From Mimachlamys varia (Eukaryota > Mollusca > Bivalvia > Pectinida > Pectinidae), in assembly GCA_947623455.1 (NCBI GenBank), contig OX392534.1, forward strand, positions 13,092,001 to 13,156,000: a stretch of 64,000 nucleotides of DNA, given 5' to 3'. A program made the position numbers and the translations under genes. This document shows positions 54,801-64,000 of the stretch, piece by piece (the first letter of the stretch is position 1; every line of letters starts with the position of its first letter). Below the pieces are notes generated by a model. That model saw only the letters and a list, made by a program, of their open reading frames with translations. It made no database searches and was not told where the DNA came from.

Positions 54801-57800
54801 GGACGCGTGTTTACAAATACCGAGTTTCAACTGCTGCGGTACCGGTAACCGCGTAAGAATTTATCTAGAATATTGCTGATATCAGCTAATCTTTACTAAA
54901 TCTATAAATATATTAATTTATTAGGCTTGATTTTCGCTTCAAGTTTTGCCGAAAGTTATGTATATTGGACCTTTAAATTTGGAGTGTTAAAACCAATGTT
55001 TTATGGTCCTGATAACTTCAATTGGGGGATTTATTTTGATTTTTTTTTTTTGAAAAATAACAAGTATATCGTTACATTGAGATGAAAATTCTATAAAATC
55101 ATATTGTCAAAGTTGATGATATCGAGGAGTTAAGGAAAGACATTGTAGAGGAATGGTATTGACTCTATTGTAATATGATAAATATGATGTAGTGTGTAGT
55201 AATCAGAATGCTTGCCGATTCTAAATTGCTTATGTGCTTCTGTTTGTTCAATTTAGTGGCAGAAGGTAGTAGTCTCCACCATTACTTTGTGCATGATGAT
55301 GTTAACCTCATAACAACACTCCAAGGTTCCTACACATATTGACACCTTAGTGTACACCATATGATATGATACTCCTTTTCAAAAAATTATTTACCAAGTA
55401 ACTTTGTCAAATAATACTCAAAGTTCCTGGCCTACAGCATATTGGACACCCTCAAGGCTTTCAAAAGTGTTTGATATAAATTGATGCAATTTCTGTTCAA
55501 AAATTAAGTGTGAACATTCTTCATGGTATGCTCAGGTAATACACAGTTTTGATATTTCTTAAAGAATTTGTGATGATCACCAATTTCAAATTAAATTGTT
55601 TATCTTGTGTTTTGAAATCTTACAATCGAAGATTCCATTATGAAAAGTGTGAGATCCATTAATAGCTTGAGATTAATTTTTAGAGTCCAACCAAAATTGT
55701 GACTGATTCCAACGTTTTGTTTCCCGAATTCATTATATATCTAGAATACTTGGACTGTTGTTGAAGGTTAACGTCAACCTTATGCACAAAAAAAACCCAT
55801 TTAAACTCTCACCTTAATATCACCTTGATTTGATGATACAATTACATAGAAATAATTTTTGACAATTTTTATGATGTATTTTGCAATTGATGGTTACAGA
55901 AATGAAAGTCATAGCATTACTTAACAAATGTACCCTTACATTTCCTTTAAATTTCCTTTAGGAAATGTAGGAAATGTACCCTTGGAATTGAGAGTTTAAA
56001 TGAGTTTGGTATAGCCTTTTCACTATTGTGTCCTTACATTATGATTTCTTTTATTTTGATTTTTTAGACAGATGAATGTTTTGGTATAGATATTTTTGCA
56101 TGTTGAAATAAGGAATAATTTTACAGTGTCTATTTTGAAAATATGAACTGCAGAATTATACAATGTTGTCCTCAGTACACTAACATCAGATAATGATCGC
56201 ATGGTGTTTTCAGTCAGATACAAATCCACCCACTCACCTAAATCCTTTAATACAAATAATAATAATAATTCAAGGTTCTTATATACAGCTTTATCACAGC
56301 CTTAAAGGCCGTCTCAAAGCGGCTCACGAACACTTTAGGTCAAGATCACTTGGGGTAAAAATGATTTTCATTTGGTTTGAGATATCTATTGGGTTTTGTT
56401 TTTACTGTTTTCGAATATTGATTTTGATGAGAGTCAATTTCCAGGAAAAAAAACACTCTTGCATTATCAACTGCAAAGTTTTAATGACAGATACACTCAG
56501 TAAACACCTGGGAATATCACCATATCATCGTCTGTCTAAAGATCTTAATCTTGCAGGCTTCATGCTTTGGTATATACATTATTACATATTTGCTTTCGCC
56601 CATCATCAACGTCTCTTAGTTGATCAGTACACAATAACACACTTTTACTTTTAGGCCCTGTTTGCTTTTTATAGATAAAATTACATAACAGTCACAGCTT
56701 TCCATCTAATATTGGTAAAACCCCTGTTTCACATGGTACGCTACCTGATGAATGAAAAAAAATGACATGAAAAGGCCTTGATGGATGATAGCATAAGTAG
56801 GATGATGATCCAAATTTAATTTCATTAAATGTTTTAGACGGATTACAAATGTTTTAAAGTGTCTAGTGTTTGCTTCTTTGGAAATAATGTTTATAATTCA
56901 GCAAAAAATGAAATCACATGATGAAACAGAATAGGTATGACATCTCTGAAGTTTTCTTATCAAAAATAACTTCAAAAAGTAGTTTTAACAAAGCCCGTTT
57001 TCATTTATCTGCAGAAATACCCTGAGTATTACCAGATAATAAAACAGCCTATTGACATGAAGATAATTGGTCAGCGCTTACAAGCAGGAGCTTACACAAC
57101 TCTGGACGACCTGGAAAAAGATTTTCTATTGATGGTCAAAAACGCCAAAACCTTCAACGAGCCTAAATCCCTTATTTACAAGGTGTGTTTACATAAAGAA
57201 TCATTTCATTCCTGATCAAATTCTTGAAAACAGTGCGTTCCAAAAGAATCCATATCCATTTTCGCATAGGCACACAAAGTACATACATTTTGTGTGTCTT
57301 GACATATTCCTTTAATTTGCTGCAAGGATATTGTTTGATATACATATTTGGCTGAAGGCATTGGCAATATCAAACCACTTTTTGAAGACTGCTGGAACAC
57401 GTTTGTACAGAAATATTACAAATGTATAGTTTTAATATGACTGTCTTTAAATTTTTCATTTTGGTTTTGTCTTTCCTTTTTATTTTGTATTTGTGGAAAT
57501 GCACGTGTCCAGCTCAGGCATGATCTGTTTTATTTGGAAGATTTTCCAGCCTCTAGTTTTGAACATTCAGCCTTCTTTGCTTGCAGTGTGTAAAGTATAT
57601 GATTAACTTGTATCTTATTTCATGTATACAAGCTGATTCATAGCAAATTAAAGTGACTCTCATAAAGTCTGTTTTGTCTTTGACAAGGGTTTATTTGATT
57701 TCATATATGATAAGTACCATAATTGCAACTTAATATAAAAATATTATCAAATGGGAAATCCACAATTACTTAAACAAGAAATTAGACTTTTGACACATAT

Positions 57801-60800
57801 CAAGAATGATTACTTGAATTTTAAACTTACAATTATATCGGTAGTGTCCAGACGTTTGCAAAGAAATAATGCATATTTTTTTTCATGGCTCATAATTATC
57901 ATGACTTTTGAATTTGTGAAAAAAAAGACATCTTACAATTGATATTGGTACTATAAATTGTTATGTGGATCGTCGTAGAATATTAATTGAAGTTTGAAAT
58001 TAGATTTTTTTATCGGCCACAAAGAAAGTTTTTTGGAAGACTAAAACAAATTGTGTGACAATGCCTTGTTTGATATTAGGATGCCCAGACATTAAAGAAG
58101 GCAGTTCAGACAAGAAAGGTGGAGATACAAACTAAAACAGTCCCCAAACCTGGGGAGAGATCCAGGTATGTCATTTCATCAACTACGGCCAGACTACCAT
58201 ATTTCACTCTTCTAAGCAGTAGGAAATAAACAGAACTTGGGTGTAGAATGGGGAAAATCATCAGCAAAACTAGGATGATTCTTAATTGTGAAGTGGAATG
58301 CCTCATTAAATTATATCATCTCGAAAGTATGTAAAATATACGATACTGTTAGTATTTTTCAGTTGCCTAGAAGGACAGACAAGTTTGAATTGTTTTTAAT
58401 TGATTAAAATGAAGTGTGTAAGGGAGCTATTCCAACTTGAATTGGCCCGGCGGTCCGGTGCTTTTAGTTTTAACAAACCTTAAAATGTAATTCACTTAAA
58501 GATGTTTGGTATATATTGAACTGATGCTGGTACTTATGACAGCCGGTCCCGTGATAAATGTAGCTGGTCGTCATACTGTGCTAACCTGCCCTACCCTGTG
58601 GAGGAAACGTTTGAACCACCAGTATCACAAGACTCCAACATGAGCATGGACTATGATGAGGATTCTGGCACAGAAACTGTTGTCTCCGAGCTGGAGGAGG
58701 GTGATCCCTACTGGGCCATGCTAAATTATATCAAAGGATTCAAAGGACCTTCTGGGACCCCGCTGTGTGAGCCCTTCCTCAAACTCCCTAGTAAAAGGTA
58801 GGCTTTTTCATAGAAGGGTTTTTGTATGAAAGATATTTATGATGATACAAAAGACTGGACTCCGTGACTGATCTAAGCCATGTTCCAACTGCTATTTGGT
58901 ACTTTCCCCTCAAGATATTTTGATCTATGTCTGCTGTCTCCCCAAAGCTTGTTAAAAATCACTTGATGCATAACTTTCACAATAAGTTCTGATAAAAGTT
59001 TTGTGTGTCAAAATCCCCCCCAAAAAAGACAGTTTGAAATTTGTTCATAATTTTGTGATTGATAAAATTGACATTAAAATTTCCCATTCACTAAAAAGAT
59101 TTTGCAAAATAGGAAAATAATTATGTCAATTTATTCAAGGTATCATATAATCAAGCCTCTAAAGGTTTTAAAATTCTTGATATATATTTTTTGTTGTGAT
59201 GAAATTTTTGCATGTTAAAAAATTCAAATTGCTAATTCATTATTAAAATGTTTAGGTTCTACCCGGACTATTACGAAGAAATCAAAAAGCCCATGTCACT
59301 GTCGAATGTCCGTAAGAAGCTGAAGGTAAGCAGTTTATTGTATATCTGGTGTTATTATGATCTATTTCTACTATTTAAATTTATTACATGATAGTTTGAC
59401 AAGTCAAGAAAAGTATTTCCTCTTGTCTCTTTCATATAACGAATACTGTTTTAAAGACAAAATGTATAGCTATGTGTGATGCATCAAACATTATTTCTAT
59501 ACAATGATATTTCATTCAAATTGCGTTTATTTGTGTTTTAGTACAAACAGTACAGGAGTTTAGATAAGCTGACAACAGATATAAATCTTGTCTTTGAAAA
59601 TGCCAAGCAGTACAATGCTGACGAATCTAAGATATACCAAGTAAGTGTAAGATTGGCAGTTCATTTAGATAAACTCTGGTAACAAACATCCACGAAATTG
59701 ATTAAAAAAAATTCCAATATTAACTTATATATGTACTTTGAATGGTAAAATGCTATTTTTCCTTGAAATGTTCTCCCAAGTCTTGATTTTAAAAAATTTG
59801 GTAAATTTAACAAAACAAAATCATGATTTGATATATTGCAAGCCTAATTACATTGACATTTATTTTTAACAAAATAAATTTATATTGTCAATGTTAATTA
59901 CTAGTGTTTGGCTGTGGATCTGAGGAGCGTACAATTATATATCTTTTTTTTTTGAGATTGTAATTAACGTTTGGTTTGTTAACAGGATGCAGTGACATTA
60001 CAGCAGGCGATGTGGGACCGGAAACATGAACTGGAGCGTGGCGAAACAAAGGTATTAGCCTGTCAGGTATTATGGCATGCATAGCTGTGCTTGCTGACGC
60101 TCCCAGTGTTAGACAGCTGCATCTCCGTTGTCTTCAATGTTGTAATAACAGAGAAACAGTCTCTTTATAATCTTTGATAAGTGAGGGACGGGGGAATCAA
60201 CAAATCATATCATGATCTAAAGTACTAAATACAGAATGTTTAGGCCCCTTTAAGATACATTCTATAGATTCTATCTTGATATTTTCTATACTTGTATAAA
60301 AAAAAATCAGGAAGAATGCAATTCTTGATGATTTTTAAAAGTTGTTTTAAGAACTTGCTATCTAACAAAACTGAATCGGTGCAGGAAGGTTAAGGAAAAC
60401 GTTTAATAATAAAGAAATATCTTTGAAATAGACTAGATTCTGGTATTAAACGGTCTTCAACATAAAGAAAGGGGGGGGTGTGTGTGATGTATTAAGGTTA
60501 AACTACATAAGCATTGCATGATCAGCTTTCAAAACGTCATGTTTCAAAAGTTGGAGGGTGATCCTGAGCTGTATTTATTTTTATCCATTATATGATGCTA
60601 ACAGACCTATCAATAAACCAAAAGTGTTAGACAGATATTTGTCTGAATAAAGTCTGAAAATGATTTGTGCTGAACACGGTATAATGGGGTGGTGGACCTT
60701 GCATGATGTCAATGTACATAATGTTGTACCTGTTATCTAGTCTCCTTGTCCAATACCCGCAAGTGTTGTTGTAATAACATGTGTGTTGTTCTCTCGGATC

Positions 60801-62722
60801 TGTGACACAAACTTGTCATATTGTTAGATGAGTGTTGGTGAATATAACCATAGAAGAAATTTAAACATTTTTCAAGCCAGATAGCATTTAATAGATGTTT
60901 TTAAAAGATGGAGTTTCTCTTAGTCTGCTGTATAAAATGAGCCCTGAAGGTTCAGCCAAAATACAATATTGGGAAATTGATACGCAAACAGAAAGTAAAA
61001 ATAGCAAGATAAATTGGTTGATTAATAAAAACTTAAGACAAATACAGTATAAATAGATTCTTTTATTTTGGTTCTTTTTAATAAAATCTGGACACTAGTG
61101 TGCTGATTTATACATTAGAAGTAAAAATATTTAATAACTTAAGGAAATTTTGAGCTGAAAGGTGTGAATGTGTGAGGTATGTAAAGTGTGAACTATAAGT
61201 TGACTTTTTATGGCGGTGTGTTTTTTCTACATTTGAGTTGTTGTTTTATCTACATTTGAGGTGTGTATTTTGTTGTGATATTTCATTATCTAATTTATCT
61301 TGTGAACTTGTTAGCAAGTCATCTTGTGCAAAAATAACTTTTCTGGGATGTCATATTGATTTGCAATTGTGGTTCCTTCAGTTATTTTACCAGGCTTTGT
61401 GAATGTTCATGTTGAAGAGATAATATGTTTATGCATGAAGAAATATTACAGATACCATAAGCCTCATTTACCAATGACAATAGATGTTGTGACTAACAGG
61501 CATGTACTATGTGTGGCATTTATGACAACATAAATGCAACAAGAATTCAGTATACAGCAACAACAGGGGGGGGGGTATAATTCCAAATTTTAGTTTAGTT
61601 AAAACTCTGATACCTAGATCTTATCAAGTATATGTAGTCCCTATCACATTGTGGTTATATGTACCTGGAATATCTGAAAGTATAGTACATTTGTTATCAA
61701 TTAAAGTTCCATTTCCAGCCTTTTTATAAGGGAGGGGAAACAAAAATCCATCGTTTATTGAGGTTCCTTTGTACAGATCAATACTTGAAATAATATTCAG
61801 GACATAGTAATGTATGTATACGCAAACACCATGTAAAGATAGCGCTGACTTCAAAAAAAGGTTGTCAAAAAAATGTTTTGACATTTCACCACTGATGTAC
61901 AAGCTCTTTGGCATATTGGAAAAAATTCTACAAATTCTGCCCTTTATTATCATTGTTAATATACAGAAAATGATTATTAGTCCTGGTATAAAGTCTACCT
62001 GCACTAGGAATAAAAATTTAGCGGAATTATACATCTTGCTTATTATTATTAGGATACAACATTTAATATTGAATACATTAATGACCTGCATATTCACAGT
62101 GATCCCCATATGATAACAAATCTAGAACCTCTAGTTGTTTGTGCTATGTTGTGCCGTCCCCCTGTATGTTCTAACCAGCAAGGCTTCCTTTTGGTGTTGT
62201 CCTCCTAATAGCTCGATGTCACAGAATGTACAAAGTGAAGCGGTGTATTTGGTATGAAACCTTGGCTTATTCCCAGTTTGAGTCTGTATCCTTATGATTT
62301 TATTCAGTTTTTATCTATATATAGCATTGTACCATCATGATGCTTTTTTGTACTTAACAATACAAAGCATTCATTTTGTAAATCACCTTTTGAACATAAT
62401 AGATGAGCTTTTAATGTAAATAATAGTAAAAATTAGAGAATTGAAAATTCTTTTAGAATCATACAACACAATGTTAATTGTTGATAAAAACGTTTCTAAA
62501 GGCAATTGGTTTTTACAATATAAGAAAATATGAAGCAATGATAGATTTTTGTGAACAGCTGAGGCAGTCTATATTATCTAAATGCCTGTCGACATTACAG
62601 GTTAAACTTAACTTTGTACTAGTTACACTGCGTTAGTTAACATAACTATACATTCTGTGGTTGTACAACAGGACGTTTTCATGGAGGAACTTTCTTCTCA
62701 ATCCGATTTCCCCTCCAGTGTG
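51718..62722 (+). CDS. PBRM1: PBRM1 (polybromo-1 / BAF180), N-terminal part with bromodomains 1-3 (3' end beyond window)
   Basis: The ATG is at 51756. Coding exons: 51756-51881, 52350-52447, 52979-53126, 53598-53756, 54287-54427, 57015-57182, 58080-58165, 58543-58797, 59256-59325, 59542-59640, 59986-60051, 62672-62722. They give 489 codons, all in phase. Residues 1-42 are a basic KRKKPP...KRRKK tail. Bromodomain 1 is about 43-145, bromodomain 2 about 190-305, and bromodomain 3 about 365-470. Bromodomains 2 and 3 keep the acetyl-lysine Asn (FNEP, YNAD); bromodomain 1 has Tyr there (SYYK), as the human first bromodomain also appears to have. Family role: targeting subunit of the PBAF SWI/SNF complex in the nucleus. 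Bromodomains 4-6, BAH and HMG domains should follow to the right. Confidence 0.95.
52015..52081. repeat. Near-perfect 67-bp palindrome
   Basis: 'tgattctggaaacctttcga' + 'tactcgtaaccta' folds on 'taggttacgattattgaaag' + 'gtttccagaatca'. It lies in a PBRM1 intron and looks like a fold-back MITE. Confidence 0.85.
52350..52447 (+). CDS. PBRM1: PBRM1 exon: bromodomain 1, helix Z
   Basis: Acceptor 'ctttaaag', donor GTCAGT. It encodes VDICQELYDTIRNYKTEDGR and ICEAFIRAPKRR. Confidence 0.94.
52979..53126 (+). CDS. PBRM1: PBRM1 exon: bromodomain 1, ZA loop to helix B
   Basis: Acceptor 'gtttacag', donor GTAATA. It encodes ADYYDVVSTPIDLLKIQQKL and INNAKSYYK. The usual P of PDYY is Ala. Confidence 0.95.
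53470..53483. repeat. Poly(G) tract
   Basis: G run in a PBRM1 intron, followed by 'ttaattatttcc'. Confidence 0.7.
53598..53756 (+). CDS. PBRM1: PBRM1 exon: bromodomain 1 helix C and linker
   Basis: Acceptor 'atttacag', donor GTAAGG. It encodes KDSQEYKDACDMWELFNDT and an acidic linker (DSDDLDDDK). Confidence 0.92.
54060..54290. repeat. ~100-bp tandem triplication before a PBRM1 exon
   Basis: 'gtgtgatttactttaatcag' + 'tgtaaaatattttct' occurs at about 54054, 54153 and 54244, each with 'aggaaagctaaaacgaca' or a variant after it. The last copy supplies the acceptor and start of the exon at 54287. Confidence 0.8.
54287..54427 (+). CDS. PBRM1: PBRM1 exon: bromodomain 2, helix Z
   Basis: Acceptor 'tgtccag', donor GTGAGT. 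It encodes EDLESLFSSVMMARDGERE, FQLLPSKS. Confidence 0.9.
54585..54976. mobile_element. TTAA-flanked MITE, copy 2
   Basis: The ends are 'ttaaaggcccaatatacgta' and (inverse) 'ttaaaggtccaatatacata', with TTAA at both borders; 392 bases. It is in opposite orientation to the copy at 24506-24892 and about 75-80% alike by eye. Confidence 0.85.
54977..57014 (+). other. PBRM1 intron within bromodomain 2
   Basis: It holds a SINE-tail fragment near 56262-56345 ('ggccgtctcaaagcggctca', shared with 44068-44095). A frame of 153 codons at 56193-56654 covers that fragment and lacks splice support. Confidence 0.55.
57015..57182 (+). CDS. PBRM1: PBRM1 exon: bromodomain 2, ZA loop to helix B
   Basis: Acceptor 'atctgcag', donor GTGTGT. 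It encodes KYPEYYQIIKQPIDMKIIGQ and VKNAKTFNEPKSLIYK with the acetyl-lysine Asn. Confidence 0.95.
58080..58165 (+). CDS. PBRM1: PBRM1 exon: bromodomain 2, helix C
   Basis: Acceptor 'gatattag', donor GTATGT. It encodes DAQTLKKAVQTRKVEIQTK. Confidence 0.9.
58543..58797 (+). CDS. PBRM1: PBRM1 exon: linker and bromodomain 3 helix Z
   Basis: Acceptor 'tatgacag', donor GTAGGC. It encodes an acidic linker (MDYDEDSGTETVVSELEEGD), then PYWAMLNYIKGF and CEPFLKLPSK. Confidence 0.92.
59256..59325 (+). CDS. PBRM1: PBRM1 exon: bromodomain 3, ZA loop
   Basis: Acceptor 'tgtttag', donor GTAAGC. It encodes FYPDYYEEIKKPMSLSNVRK. Confidence 0.93.
59542..59640 (+). CDS. PBRM1: PBRM1 exon: bromodomain 3, helix B
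   Basis: Acceptor 'tgttttag', donor GTAAGT. It encodes YKQYRSLDKLTTDINLVFEN, AKQYNADESKIYQ with the acetyl-lysine Asn. Confidence 0.93.
59986..60051 (+). CDS. PBRM1: PBRM1 exon: bromodomain 3, helix C
   Basis: Acceptor 'gttaacag', donor AAG|GTATTA. A second donor CAG|GTATTA lies 15 bases on (exon end 60066) and would add VLACQ in frame. Confidence 0.85.
60067..62671 (+). other. PBRM1 intron after bromodomain 3
   Basis: A 2.6 kb intron with G-tracts near 60470 and 61566. Overlapping open frames on both strands at 61624-62113 look non-coding. Confidence 0.55.
62672..62722 (+). CDS. PBRM1: PBRM1 exon after bromodomain 3
   Basis: Acceptor 'gtacaacag', donor GTG|GTGAGT. It encodes DVFMEELSSQSDFPSSV in phase. 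It is small and not strongly conserved, so it could be alternatively spliced. Confidence 0.65.
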
Positions 62723-64000
62723 GTGAGTACACATGTACTGATGATGTCATTGATTTCAGACCCAACTTTTATATACCCTCGCACGTACAACAGAGAAAGT
62801 TTTAAGTGGGCCCAGTGCACCTGCATGTGAGTGAATGGTGATCAATACTGACAACATGTATACCAAAAATTGTCTTGGATTGAAATCGTCAATATTCTTT
62901 AGGATCCTGTTATTAAATCAAGGATAGACCTTTGGTACAGAGTACTTTCTGATATTGGTAGAAGTTAAATTCACACATTTTGCTACCTGTATAGGCACAC
63001 ATTGTTTCAAGTCATTGTGTTCTTCACATCAGCACTATCTGGTTTATTTTTCACATCAGTAAGATGTCAAGCTTTCTGTTGGTTGCAAGGGTGTGGTGCA
63101 GTGTGTGAAATGCATGCAATATTTTCTGTAAAACAGTAGGTCATAAAAAACAGGTGTGGGATCCTGAAGCTCTTCAGATTTTCTGTAAACCAGCTGATCA
63201 TAAAAAATAGGTGTGGGATCCTGAAGATCTTAAGATTTTCTGTAAACCAGCTGGTCATAAAAAAGGTGTGTGATCCTGAAGATCTGAGATACAAAGACAA
63301 TTCACAGACTGGTAAAACTTACTAATATGGGGTCAAAGGTCAGCTTTATCAAGACTTGTTCGGGCTAACTTGCACATACATTAAAGAGAAACACTTGAAG
63401 CTTGTTTTTTCATATGTTCCTGGGGAAACTGTACAAAGCCTTGTATAATCTCACTGATATATAGAGGTAATGGGTCAATTCTGTATTCAGACTTGTTTAT
63501 ATGTTTAAAAATACTGGGAAACTACAATGCCCTGTACTTTATAAAGATCACTAATTAAGAGGTATAGGGCATAAACTGTATGCAGACTTGTATCAGCTCA
63601 CCAAAACATGAAGAAAGGTTATACTGTATTTGAACTTTAATAAGCTCACTCATACACCGGTGTGTGGAAGCTAATTACTATAGAGGTCAGTGGGAAACTG
63701 CATAGTACGCAGCTCACGGATACACAAACTGAGAAGGAAAACCAGCTGATGTCTTGATATGTTTTACCGTAAATGTATTCATATTCATGTAGAAAAGTAC
63801 AATTTAAGTGTTGTATTCGCATCTTCTGTTCAGGATTATAAGGTCTTGTTGTAATTGTCACCAAATTTGAAACTATCAGATCTTCATAATAATTCCCTGT
63901 ACATTGTATTTGTATTAATACACAGTACCAATGGGTTTGTCCCGACTTTGTCTTCACCTAAAGTAGCTAAGTATTGACTTATGAATAGTTTGGTTAAATT
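62723..64000 (+). other. PBRM1 intron, right edge
   Basis: No exon was recognised after 62722. A short tandem run at 63115-63290 repeats 'ttttctgtaaaccagctggt' + 'cataaaaaa...gtgtgggatcctgaag' about three times. Confidence 0.6.

Noticed and set aside
61624..62113. Overlapping frames of 161 (-) and 99 (+) codons
   Set aside because: Mirror-image frames on both strands inside a PBRM1 intron; no domain.
1..64000. Prokaryote-style operon, phage or defence system
   Set aside because: All genes are split by spliceosomal introns and match animal families.

Overview
The window is nuclear DNA of an animal, most likely a bivalve mollusc. The genes are split by GT-AG introns, the spacers are AT-rich, and the introns hold repeats I associate with mollusc genomes, such as the 'tcccctcgctttc' / 'gggtcaaaggtcaaggtca' element near 31.87-32.5 kb and tRNA-derived SINEs. 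Some dispersed repeats recall scallop sequence, but I cannot fix the family or species.

There are four protein genes. (1) The 3' part of SLC2A13, the proton/myo-inositol cotransporter, lies on the + strand: seven exons, 436-10148. Its upstream exons are outside the window. (2) A minus-strand gene of eleven exons (23318 down to 13133, 717 aa) I identify as REDIC1 (C12orf40), a meiotic crossover factor, from its N-terminus (MNWVGG..., EFFE, SPIKN). (3) A complete ABCD1/ABCD2-type peroxisomal very-long-chain acyl-CoA half transporter lies on the + strand: ten exons, 23470-35524, 746 aa. (4) The 5' part of PBRM1 (polybromo-1, a subunit of the PBAF chromatin remodeller) lies on the + strand: a 5' UTR exon near 50.4 kb, then twelve coding exons from 51756 to 62722. 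These give bromodomains 1-3, and the gene runs off the right edge.

Layout: 0-10.1 kb SLC2A13; 10.1-13.1 kb the tail-to-tail spacer; 13.1-23.3 kb REDIC1; 23.32-23.47 kb a compact divergent promoter; 23.5-35.5 kb ABCD; 35.5-50.1 kb a repeat-rich spacer with no convincing gene; 50.1-64 kb PBRM1. The spacer holds DNA-transposon remnants, two SINE families and a nest of three adjacent tandem arrays (52-, 34- and 53-bp units) at 44.4-47.9 kb. The 53-bp array keeps exact register over 36 repeat steps and shows higher-order duplications.

The strongest result is that SLC2A13, REDIC1 and ABCD have the same order and relative orientation as SLC2A13, C12orf40/REDIC1 and ABCD2 on human 12q12. That suggests a bilaterian-age block, with a head-to-head REDIC1/ABCD promoter. 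I saw no prokaryote-style system, CRISPR array, rRNA or credible free-standing tRNA gene. All exon borders were read by eye from splice consensus, phase and family similarity; none has been checked against transcripts.
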